From NCBI GenBank assembly GCA_013138735.1, contig WTCE01000054.1, forward strand, positions 1 through 64,000: 64,000 nt of DNA, in the 5' to 3' direction. Under the pieces are notes generated by a model. It ran no database searches and was not told where the DNA came from. It saw only the letters and a list, made by a program, of their open reading frames with translations. The position numbers and the translations under genes were made by a program. Below are positions 17,775-25,448 of this stretch, piece by piece. This DNA is from Crocinitomix sp. (GTDB lineage: Bacteria > Bacteroidota > Bacteroidia > Flavobacteriales_D > Crocinitomicaceae). Within the stretch, counting starts at the first letter, position 1. Each line of letters begins with the position of its first letter.

Positions 17775-19871
17775 ATGAAAAACACTTACTTCTTATTGGC
17801 CTTACTCTTTTTGGCTCCACAATTGATGGCGCAAACTGAAACGAATTTAACTTGTTACGGCTGGTCCGCCGAACTAAATGACATCCCTTTACCGGCAGCA
17901 ATTGTGATGGAAGGATATGATCAAGATGCGATTGACGCTGAAGATGCATTGAATGATGTTCGCAAGGATCAGGCTTGGCGATTTGGTTATAAATATGACA
18001 CGAACATTTCGCTGGAAAACTCGGGAGCTTGGACAGATGTTGAAGATGGAAGAGTTTGGCGTACCTTAATTGAATGTCCCAATGCACAAACCATTAACCT
18101 ATTATTGGAAGATTTCTATTTACCAGAAGGTGCAACATTATATCTATACGACTTTAAGCGTTCCAATAAAATTGGTGCTTATACAGCAAAAAACAATCGT
18201 GTTGAACGCGAATTAGGTACAGAATTGATTCATGGAGAAGCATTAATTGTAGAATATTTTGAACCATCAGAAGTAATTGGCGAAGGTAGCTTTACAATTT
18301 CAAACGTTATTCATGGTTATCGCAGTTTGGATCGAATCCAAAAAGAATTAGAAAAGGGATTAAACGATTCAGGTAATTGTAATGTTGATGTTAACTGTCC
18401 TTTAGGGGATGCGTGGAATGATCAAATTCGATCTGTTGCTATGATTGTTGTAGGAGGAAATGGTATTTGCTCAGGTGCTTTAATAAATAACACTTGCGAG
18501 GATGGTCGTTTCTTATTTTTAACCGCTAACCATTGCACAGGCGGATCAACAGCCAGTTGGTCGTTTAGATTCAACTGGGACAGTCCTTTAGGAACAGAAT
18601 CGTGTGCAACAGTTGCTGGAAGTACTGATCCAGGCTCACCTTATGATCAAACGGCTAACGGAGCTACGATTCTAGCCAGTTCAGGAGGATCAGATTTTGC
18701 TTTATTGGAAATAGATAATATGACTGACGAAGAAGCGGAAGAATGGGCTGTTTTTTATGCAGGATGGGATAATTCAGATGCTGAAACAGTGACAGAGGCA
18801 ACAGGAATTCACCATCCAAGTGGTGATTTAAAGAAAATTTGTAGAGAAGATAATGATCCTTACCATGATGCAACAGGTGGTGCTCAAGTTTGGTGGATTG
18901 ATGATTGGGACCAAGGTGTTACTGAGCCAGGTTCTTCTGGATCACCCTTATTTGACCAAGATGGAAGAATTATTGGACAATTATATGGAGGTGCTGCAGC
19001 TTGTGGCGGTGGAGATGGAACTGATGACAATGATGCCTTTGATTATTATGGCAGATTTGGTATTTCTTGGGGACTAGGTGCTAGTACGTATTTAGCTCCT
19101 GATGGCTGCGGAGACGCAACTACGAATGATGGAATGGATTCTGGTGGTGAGGATTGTGCAGGTACAATTTCAAGTGACCCAACCGACGCCTTGTGTTTTG
19201 GTGAAGCAACTGGTGAAGTTGAAGTAACAGTTTCTGGTGGAGCCGCACCCTATACTTATGACATTGGTGATGGCCCCGTTGCTTCTGGTTTATTTACAGG
19301 ACTAGTTGCTGGATCTTATTCAGTAACAGTGATTGATGACGCTGGTTGTGAAGACAACGTTTTTATAACGATTGGTCATCCTTCTGAATTGGACGCCCTC
19401 TATTCTACTACTGATGAGATTTTAGGAAGTGATGGCGCTATCAACATCACAGTAATTGGTGGCACGCCAAGTTTTGATTATGAATGGGATGGACCAGATG
19501 GATTCACAAGTCCAGATCAAGATGTGACGGGATTAGTTGCAGGATCTTATGACGTGACTATAACAGATGGTAATGGTTGTGTTCATATTGAAGAAAATAT
19601 GATCGTAGACTCCCAATTATCCTTAACTGAATATGCTTTTGGTGTTCAAATTTATCCGAACCCATCTCAAGGGTTATTTACGGTAACAATTGAAAACACA
19701 AATGCTATTAAAGTTAACGTTTATGACTTAAGTGGTAGAAAGGCTATTCCAACATTGACTTCAACTTCTAACTCAATCCAATTGGACTTAACAAACAATG
19801 CGTCTGGCACTTACTTTGTTGAGTTGATTACCGAAGATGGAAAAATGGTTGAACGTCTTGTAAAGAAATAA
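17775..19871 (+). CDS. Secreted trypsin-like serine protease with SprB repeats and T9SS sorting domain
   Basis: A 698-aa exported protease. The signal peptide is at 1-20 (ending LMAQ), followed by a beta-rich pro-region to about 200. The catalytic domain (about 205-450) resembles lysyl endopeptidase-type S1 enzymes: His253 (LTANHCTGG), Asp307 (GSDFALLEID) and Ser388 (PGSSGSPLF), with paired cysteines. Two SprB-like repeats follow (about 465-610, each with A-G-S-Y-x-V-T-[VI]-x-D-x-x-G-C). The last 75 residues are a type-A sorting domain (IYPNPSQGLFTV, ending MVERLVKK). It probably digests extracellular protein. A lysine preference is inferred from the family only. Confidence 0.9.
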   Translation: MKNTYFLLALLFLAPQLMAQTETNLTCYGWSAELNDIPLPAAIVMEGYDQDAIDAEDALNDVRKDQAWRFGYKYDTNISLENSGAWTDVEDGRVWRTLIECPNAQTINLLLEDFYLPEGATLYLYDFKRSNKIGAYTAKNNRVERELGTELIHGEALIVEYFEPSEVIGEGSFTISNVIHGYRSLDRIQKELEKGLNDSGNCNVDVNCPLGDAWNDQIRSVAMIVVGGNGICSGALINNTCEDGRFLFLTANHCTGGSTASWSFRFNWDSPLGTESCATVAGSTDPGSPYDQTANGATILASSGGSDFALLEIDNMTDEEAEEWAVFYAGWDNSDAETVTEATGIHHPSGDLKKICREDNDPYHDATGGAQVWWIDDWDQGVTEPGSSGSPLFDQDGRIIGQLYGGAAACGGGDGTDDNDAFDYYGRFGISWGLGASTYLAPDGCGDATTNDGMDSGGEDCAGTISSDPTDALCFGEATGEVEVTVSGGAAPYTYDIGDGPVASGLFTGLVAGSYSVTVIDDAGCEDNVFITIGHPSELDALYSTTDEILGSDGAINITVIGGTPSFDYEWDGPDGFTSPDQDVTGLVAGSYDVTITDGNGCVHIEENMIVDSQLSLTEYAFGVQIYPNPSQGLFTVTIENTNAIKVNVYDLSGRKAIPTLTSTSNSIQLDLTNNASGTYFVELITEDGKMVERLVKK

Positions 19872-19957
19872 ACCTCTTATCGAACAAATCAGGGAGCTCA
19901 TCTATAATCAATAGCTAATTAATCAAAGTTTATTAATTTTAATAAAAAAAACGATAA

Positions 19958-20455
19958 ATGAAAAAGTTAATATTAGTTTCGACATTATTATTAGGCTTCG
20001 TCTTTGGTGGACAAGCACAAGTGAATCCCCATGCAATTGGACTAAGAGGCGGATCGGGTAATTTTGGCCTTGGTGGTGAACTTTCATATCAACACGGGTT
20101 TGGTGATGCGAACCGACTAGAACTTGATCTAGGATTTAGAGGAAATAGAGGAAACGGAAACGATTACAGCCACATGTCATTGGCTGGAATTTATCACTGG
20201 GTTTGGAATATTACTAGTGGCTTGAACTGGTATGTTGGACCAGGTGCTCAACTAGGACTTTGGAATGATAAGAATAACTCAAATGATGATGGAATCACAC
20301 TAGGACTTGGTGGACAAATTGGACTTGAATTTGATTTTAATGAATTAGGAGTTCCACTTTTATTAGGATTAGACACCCGCCCTATGTGGGGATTCATAGG
20401 TGGAGGATCAGGATTTGGATATGGTGGTGCATTTTCATTGCGATACACGTTCTAA
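19958..20455 (+). CDS. Small outer-membrane beta-barrel-like protein, paralog 1
   Basis: A 165-aa exported protein with a signal peptide of about 20 residues (ending GGQAQ). The mature part is made of alternating amphipathic strands (LRGGSGNFGLGGELSYQHGF, GLNWYVGPGAQLG, IGLEFDFNELGVPLLLGLD). It ends in Phe (FSLRYTF), as do proteins inserted by the BAM complex. It is clearly paralogous to the next two genes: the conserved core GGLNW[YF].G.G and [IG]GLE[YF]DFN..[GN]VPLLL..D occurs in all three. The function is unknown. The C-terminal half is Gly-rich. Its own terminator follows, so it is transcribed separately from paralog 2. Confidence 0.75.
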   Translation: MKKLILVSTLLLGFVFGGQAQVNPHAIGLRGGSGNFGLGGELSYQHGFGDANRLELDLGFRGNRGNGNDYSHMSLAGIYHWVWNITSGLNWYVGPGAQLGLWNDKNNSNDDGITLGLGGQIGLEFDFNELGVPLLLGLDTRPMWGFIGGGSGFGYGGAFSLRYTF

Positions 20456-20482
20456 TATAGATCTCAATAAATTAATTAAATG

Positions 20483-20516
20483 ATCCCAGTTCGCCTTAGG
20501 TGGACTGGGATTTTTT
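20483..20516 (+). terminator. Intrinsic terminator after barrel paralog 1
   Basis: Stem ATCCCAGT / ACTGGGAT extends inwards by five more pairs (including two G-U pairs) to a 3-nt loop. It is followed by T6 and lies 28 bp after the stop codon. Confidence 0.85.
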
Positions 20517-20617
20517 GTGCCTTTTTGTTAAAGAAATGTAAAAATCTACACGAATACAAAAAGTGCTGTAGTTATCCACTCGATTGAATCGTACTACTTG
20601 AAATTAATTCAAGAATT

Positions 20618-21163
20618 ATGAAACAGTTAACAATTATTGCAGCAATATTTTTAGGACTTCCATTCGCAAGCACGGCACAAGTACACAAACATAGTTTGGG
20701 TTTACGAATGAATTCACACTTTCCTTATTATAGGCCCTCACTATCCTATCAGTTTGGTCTTAATAATAAAAATAGACTCGATTTCAATATTACTACTCGA
20801 GGCGCGAACACAGATGCTTTTAGCTTTAGAACTATTGATGCATCAATTTATTATGAGCACGTAATGAACATCAAAGGTGGCTTAAACTGGTTTGTGGGCG
20901 CTGGTGTTCGATATCAGTATTTTAAAAGCAATTCCCCCACACAGAGCTCGCTTTATCAAAATTTAGCAATAGGTCCAACAATTGGATTAGAGTATGATTT
21001 CAACCATAAAAATGTTCCTTTATTATTATCGCTTGATTATAGACCATCTGTTGGTTATGGTTTTGGATCGCATGGAACTAATTTCCAATTACGTCAAAAC
21101 CTAGGGCTTTCATTGCATTATACTTTTAAGGATAAGAAAAAAGGAATGATTAAAGACTTATAA
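20618..21163 (+). CDS. Small outer-membrane beta-barrel-like protein, paralog 2
   Basis: A 181-aa exported protein (signal peptide to about residue 20, ASTAQ). The mature protein begins VHKHSLGLR like paralog 3. Shared barrel strands include HVMNIKGGLNWFVGAG and IGLEYDFNHKNVPLLLSLDY. After the terminal strand LSLHYTF it carries a short charged extension (KDKKKGMIKDL), so the final aromatic is not at the very end. Function unknown. The 100 bp upstream resemble those of paralog 3 (TTTGTTAAAnAAATGTAAAAA; TTGAATCGTACTA; AAATTAATTCAAGAA just before ATG), which indicates duplication of gene plus promoter. Confidence 0.75.
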   Translation: MKQLTIIAAIFLGLPFASTAQVHKHSLGLRMNSHFPYYRPSLSYQFGLNNKNRLDFNITTRGANTDAFSFRTIDASIYYEHVMNIKGGLNWFVGAGVRYQYFKSNSPTQSSLYQNLAIGPTIGLEYDFNHKNVPLLLSLDYRPSVGYGFGSHGTNFQLRQNLGLSLHYTFKDKKKGMIKDL

Positions 21164-21355
21164 ATTCTTTAAAGTTTAGGCGATAAACGTTTTAAACTGT
21201 ATTCGGTTTTTAGCTTTTTTTATGACGATTTGTTAAACAAATGTAAAAAGCATTGGATACGCACTAAGCGCTGTATTCATAAGTCTTTTTGAATCGTACT
21301 AATAGTGATTGGTCGGAAATAGACGAATCACTACTTATAAATTAATTCAAGAAGT

Positions 21356-21883
21356 ATGAAAAAGTTAATCATTATTACCACCCTCCTATTCTGCACCAGT
21401 ACAGGGATAGCACAAGTACACAAACACACGCTTGGTTTGCGCTATGGCACAGGATATTTATTTAAGAATTCCGAACTCTCCTATCAATTAGGACTAAATC
21501 AAAAAAATCGACTGGAATTTGGACTCGGATATCGGCAAAACAAATTCGACTTTTTTGAATTCCGAAAATTGAGTACTTCCATCTACTTTCAGCATGTAAT
21601 GAACATTCGAGGTGGATTAAACTGGTATTTTGGTGCTGGAGTGAAACATGATTTCTCACAACACATGAACTCAGATATGACTACATATCAGCATAGATTT
21701 TCAGTAGGCCCGACAATAGGATTAGAGTATGATTTCAATAAAAAAAATGTACCCTTAATACTTGCTTTGGATTATCGTCCATCTTTCGTTTTCTCTCCTT
21801 CTACAGCAGATCAAGTGTACTTCAGAAATCAATTTGGATTATCATTGCGCTACACCTTCAAAGACAAACCTAGCTCCAATTAA
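21356..21883 (+). CDS. Small outer-membrane beta-barrel-like protein, paralog 3
   Basis: A 175-aa exported protein with a signal peptide to about residue 19 (STGIAQ) and the mature start VHKHTLGLRYG. HVMNIRGGLNWYFGAG and IGLEYDFNKKNVPLILALDY match paralog 2 nearly residue for residue; other strands are more diverged. It ends LSLRYTFKDKPSSN. Function unknown; a small surface or transport barrel is a guess. It converges with miaA, with only 3 bp between the two stop codons and no obvious terminator in that space. Confidence 0.75.
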   Translation: MKKLIIITTLLFCTSTGIAQVHKHTLGLRYGTGYLFKNSELSYQLGLNQKNRLEFGLGYRQNKFDFFEFRKLSTSIYFQHVMNIRGGLNWYFGAGVKHDFSQHMNSDMTTYQHRFSVGPTIGLEYDFNKKNVPLILALDYRPSFVFSPSTADQVYFRNQFGLSLRYTFKDKPSSN

Positions 21884-21886
21884 GAA

Positions 21887-22816
21887 TTACTGCTTGAGCA
21901 AAACTTGAACATGCACTAGTTTATCGTCTAAGGACATTGCTGCATCAATCCAGTTAATGCGATAACCGTTTTTTTCCATGCGCCTGAACCAAGTCATTTG
22001 CCGTTTCGCGAATTGATGAATGGCTGTGTTCAGGCTCTCGAATAAAATGCGTTTGGAAATTTCCCCACTCAAATATTTTCCAATCCACTTATATTCCAGC
22101 CCGTAATATTCCAAATCAGCATGAGACAGGCCATTTTGAAGCAATAATTCAACTTCTTGAATGAGTCCATTATTCATTCTGTCGCTTAAACGCTTGGTAA
22201 TTTTGTTACGGCGTAATTCACGGTCAATATTAACACCAATTATTAATGGATTAAGTTTTGGAAGTTCTGTCGGCAGCCAAGTAGGATTTTCATCTAAATA
22301 GTGCGCAATCTCTATCGCTCTAATTTGACGTGGGCGCGTTAATGCGTTTAATTTTGACTGAATCCCAGCATCTATACTTCGGTATTCAGACTCTAGGACT
22401 TCATCAGTCGCAGCTTTTAATCTGCTCCACAATTCCTCGTTAGATGGAATACCCAAGAAGGAATTTCCACGTAAAGCAGTTTCAAGATACAAGCCGCTTC
22501 CGCCGCATAATATAGGTAGCTTACGGCGGTTAATTATTTGATTAAATGCTGCAATAAAATCGGCTTGAAATTCTGCAATATTGTATTTATAACCAGGATC
22601 TTTTATATCAATTAAATGGTAAGGAATAGCAACGCCTTTAACCGTGTATTCTTCCAAATCCTTTCCAGTCCCTATGTCCATGTGTTTATACACTTGGCGC
22701 GAATCAGCACTGATAATTTCACCCTGTGCAACACTTGCTAAATTACAGGCCAAAGTTGTTTTACCACTTGCGGTAGGCCCTAGTATTACTACAATATTAT
22801 GCGCTGAGTTGTCGAT
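21887..22816 (-). CDS. miaA: tRNA dimethylallyltransferase (start codon non-canonical)
   Basis: MiaA adds a dimethylallyl group to A37 of tRNAs reading UNN codons. Visible motifs: P-loop GPTASGKTT, ISADSRQVYKHMDIGTGK, GGSGLYLETAL, LTRPRQIRAIEI and RQMTWFRR. The only ATG/GTG/TTG in the upstream open frame is a TTG at 22753, which lies inside the P-loop and would delete the essential GKT. The frame is open back to 22867 but offers only ATC (22816), ATT (22795, 22864) or ATA (22831). I placed the start at ATC 22816 provisionally. A rare start codon, as in infC, or a sequencing error are both possible. It directly follows the lipoprotein gene. Confidence 0.88.
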   Translation of the reverse strand: MDNSAHNIVVILGPTASGKTTLACNLASVAQGEIISADSRQVYKHMDIGTGKDLEEYTVKGVAIPYHLIDIKDPGYKYNIAEFQADFIAAFNQIINRRKLPILCGGSGLYLETALRGNSFLGIPSNEELWSRLKAATDEVLESEYRSIDAGIQSKLNALTRPRQIRAIEIAHYLDENPTWLPTELPKLNPLIIGVNIDRELRRNKITKRLSDRMNNGLIQEVELLLQNGLSHADLEYYGLEYKWIGKYLSGEISKRILFESLNTAIHQFAKRQMTWFRRMEKNGYRINWIDAAMSLDDKLVHVQVLLKQ

Positions 22817-22817
22817 A

Positions 22818-23399
22818 TTATTTTTTAGTATAAAGTATGATTCCTTTTGGACCCGTGAATGAATAACTTAAACCCTTATTAATATAGGAGTCGGCCTTAT
22901 GCACAAAAAAACTTGCCGAATTAGGAACATCCATTCCCCATTGGTTAGACTTTGTTGTACTTCCTGGTAAAATTATAGCAACATGATTTGTTTTAGTAGG
23001 ATCAAATGCAATTGTTGCTTTGGTATCATTCGCGTTTTTTTGCGCCTTATCTAAATCGGCTTGATTGGTAGCTATACCAATAAGTTCCCAAGTTCCGCCA
23101 TTCTTAGTTACCACATCTTTTATCTCACGATAAGTAACATACTCCTCCCCTTTTTTGAAATCTTCAATTTGATAAAAGCGACATAGCGCCTCTGACGTAA
23201 ATCTGTTACATTCGCGCTCATCTGATTCATCTGCCTTACAAGCATCATAACTAGATTGAATTTCTTCTAAAATTTTTGTCGATTCTTCTGAAATAACAAT
23301 ATTCCCATCCTCATCTAAAGATGTATAATTTTCTCTATGTTCTTGGCCACAAGAAAATAAGACCAAACCGATAATTGTAATCGAAACTAAATTTTTCAT
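22818..23399 (-). CDS. Putative lipoprotein, 193 aa
   Basis: The N-terminus MKNLVSITIIGLVLFSCGQ has a lipobox LFSC (Cys17), so it is a lipoprotein. The mature part is charged, contains three further cysteines (DACKADESDERECN, EALCRF) and ends in a beta-rich segment (KGLSYSFTGPKGIILYTKK). I recognise no family. It lies 11 bp downstream of aroE and runs into miaA, so aroE-lipoprotein-miaA form one transcription unit. Function unknown. Confidence 0.75.
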   Translation of the reverse strand: MKNLVSITIIGLVLFSCGQEHRENYTSLDEDGNIVISEESTKILEEIQSSYDACKADESDERECNRFTSEALCRFYQIEDFKKGEEYVTYREIKDVVTKNGGTWELIGIATNQADLDKAQKNANDTKATIAFDPTKTNHVAIILPGSTTKSNQWGMDVPNSASFFVHKADSYINKGLSYSFTGPKGIILYTKK

Positions 23400-23410
23400 T
23401 CAATTAATTT

Positions 23411-24148
23411 TTATTTATTCCAAATTCCCCAAGCCTTTTCAGCTTGTTGATGCAGCATAGTTAGACCATTTAAAGTCCAAGCTCCCTGTGCTTTCGCATT
23501 TTTCAAAAATAAGGTTTCAGACGGATTATAAATTAAATCTATGGCCAAATGTTTTTCATTCATGAATTCATAAGGTAATTCCACCAATTCTCCGACATTT
23601 GGATGCATACCTATAGGTGTTGTATTTATTATGATTCCGTTGAATTTTATCATGTTCTCATTGATGTCAGAATAAGAAAACTGCCGATCGCCTTGCGGAT
23701 TACGAGATATATAAATTACGTTGACACCCAATTCTTCGAGTACATAAGCAACGGCTTTAGCAGCACCGCCGGTTCCAATAATCATAGCACGTTCATGATG
23801 CGATTTAAAAAAAGGTTTTATCATTTGTTTGAAACCATAAACATCTGTGTTGTGCCCTATCGTTTTGCCATTTTTAAATTCAATTGTATTTACGGCTTGA
23901 ACAAGACTTGCTTCTGCACTTAGTTCATCTAAAAACGGAATTATAGTCTCCTTATAAGGTATAGTAACATTGCAACCGTCAAAGTTTTGCGTAAAGATTG
24001 CAACAACGTCTGCTATTTTTTCTAATTCAATATTTTCATACCGCGCATTAATTCCTTTGTCTTGAAACTTTTGAGTAAAATAGGCCTTGGAAAATGAATG
24101 GTCTAGGCTTTTGCCTATGAGTCCGTATTTTTTTTGTGAGTTTTCCAT
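23411..24148 (-). CDS. aroE: Shikimate dehydrogenase
   Basis: A 245-aa NADP-dependent enzyme reducing 3-dehydroshikimate in aromatic amino-acid synthesis. The shikimate-binding Ser pair is in DHSFSKAYF (Ser18, Ser20). The catalytic Lys is in NVTIPYKETI and Asp in GHNTDVYGF. The dinucleotide loop is GTGGAAKAVAYVL, followed by NTTPIGMHP and DLIYNPSET. ATG 24148 is preferred over an in-frame TTG at 24157, which lies against the ilvE terminator stem. It is the first gene of a unit with the lipoprotein and miaA. Confidence 0.95.
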   Translation of the reverse strand: MENSQKKYGLIGKSLDHSFSKAYFTQKFQDKGINARYENIELEKIADVVAIFTQNFDGCNVTIPYKETIIPFLDELSAEASLVQAVNTIEFKNGKTIGHNTDVYGFKQMIKPFFKSHHERAMIIGTGGAAKAVAYVLEELGVNVIYISRNPQGDRQFSYSDINENMIKFNGIIINTTPIGMHPNVGELVELPYEFMNEKHLAIDLIYNPSETLFLKNAKAQGAWTLNGLTMLHQQAEKAWGIWNK

Positions 24149-24160
24149 TTCTTGCAATAA

Positions 24161-24193
24161 AAAAAGCCCAGACTTTTATGGTCTGGGCTTTTT
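24161..24193 (-). terminator. Intrinsic terminator of ilvE
   Basis: Perfect 13-bp stem (AAAAAGCCCAGAC / GTCTGGGCTTTTT) with a 7-nt loop. T-rich on both strands, so potentially bidirectional. It separates ilvE from aroE. Confidence 0.9.
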
Positions 24194-24224
24194 TAAGTTT
24201 TTATTCTTGAATCTGTTAAATTGA

Positions 24225-25295
24225 TTAAACTCTCATTAACCAATTGTATTTATCTTCGATACGTCCTCTTTTATAGTCCGTAATATGGTCTTTAATTCGA
24301 TTCGAGAGTTCTCTGCTTTCAATACTAGGCAACTCGTAATTAACTCCTTCAAAGCCAATTAAGCTAATATGAGCAATAGTTGCAGCAGTTCCAGCTCCAA
24401 AAGCGTCTTGCAAGGTGTTATTTTTAAGTGCTGTAATAATTTCTTCCACTGTCACTTGGCGTTCCTCTACCTTATAACCCCATTCCTTTGCAATTTGTAC
24501 AACACTTCTTTTTGTGATTCCTTGTAAAATGGTATCGTTCTCTTCAGAAGGTGTAATTAGAACATCATTAATAACGAAAACAACATTCATTGTTCCGGCT
24601 TCTTCTATAAACTTGTGCGTTTTTGCATCCGTCCAAATTAATTGACGATAGCCTTCTTCCGCAGCCAATTTAGCTGGATATAATGAAGCTGCATAATTCC
24701 CTGCCGCTTTTGCTCTTCCTACACCACCAGCAGCTGCACGGGTATATTTAGTTTCTATTTTAACTGGAACAGGTTCCGAATAATACGCCCCAACTGGAGA
24801 AGTAATTATTAAAAATTTATATTTTTCAGAGGGCCGAATACCTACGTAATCATCTGTAGCAAACATAAACGGACGAATATATAAAGACTGGCCTTCATTT
24901 GCTGACACCCAATCGCTATCTAATTCCAATAATGCTCTTAATCCTTCTAAAAATATTTCTTCTGGTATCGGTTGCATGCACATTCGAACAGCCGATTCAT
25001 TAAACCTTTTAGCGTTCATGTCTGGTCTAAAAACCAACACTTCACCATTTTCTCCTTTTTGCGCTTTTAAGCCTTCAAAAACAGATTGTCCGTAATGAAT
25101 TGCAGAAGTTGCTGGATGTAGGCTTAAATTTGCGAAAGGAACAATTGTTGGCTCCTGCCATTTGCCATCTGCAAAATCCATTTCAAACATGTGATCTGAA
25201 AAAAACTTCCCAAAAGGTAAATTATTAAAATCAACCGTATTGATTCTTGACTCTTCTACTTTGGTAATCTTAATATTCACAGTGTCTGTAGCCAT
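24225..25295 (-). CDS. ilvE: Branched-chain amino-acid aminotransferase
   Basis: A 356-aa PLP class IV aminotransferase that interconverts Leu/Ile/Val and their 2-oxo acids with 2-oxoglutarate. HYGQSVFEGLKA (residues 67-78) is the family hallmark. The PLP Lys is Lys196 in GRAKAAGNYAAS, and FIEEAGTMNVVFV carries the Glu that contacts the pyridine nitrogen. Length and the N-terminal extension match the type II/BCAT group (about 355 aa). It is monocistronic with a strong terminator. A possible -7 box TATCTTCG lies at 25319-25326. Confidence 0.96.
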   Translation of the reverse strand: MATDTVNIKITKVEESRINTVDFNNLPFGKFFSDHMFEMDFADGKWQEPTIVPFANLSLHPATSAIHYGQSVFEGLKAQKGENGEVLVFRPDMNAKRFNESAVRMCMQPIPEEIFLEGLRALLELDSDWVSANEGQSLYIRPFMFATDDYVGIRPSEKYKFLIITSPVGAYYSEPVPVKIETKYTRAAAGGVGRAKAAGNYAASLYPAKLAAEEGYRQLIWTDAKTHKFIEEAGTMNVVFVINDVLITPSEENDTILQGITKRSVVQIAKEWGYKVEERQVTVEEIITALKNNTLQDAFGAGTAATIAHISLIGFEGVNYELPSIESRELSNRIKDHITDYKRGRIEDKYNWLMRV

Positions 25296-25318
25296 AATTG
25301 TTGATTTTTAACGTTGCG

Positions 25319-25326
25319 CGAAGATA
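25319..25326 (-). promoter_or_regulatory. Possible -7 box (TATCTTCG) for ilvE
   Basis: On the minus strand TATCTTCG lies 23 nt before the ilvE ATG. It is the same octamer, at nearly the same distance, as for dpp IV. Confidence 0.35.
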
Positions 25327-25448
25327 GGCATTTTTTATTGTTTTATCAAGATTTAAAACACGTTTTCTGTCCAAAGCAAATTACTTTATCTATTTTCGTC
25401 TTTACACTAGAATTTAGACGGACATAACATTCAAAACTTTCACACGCA

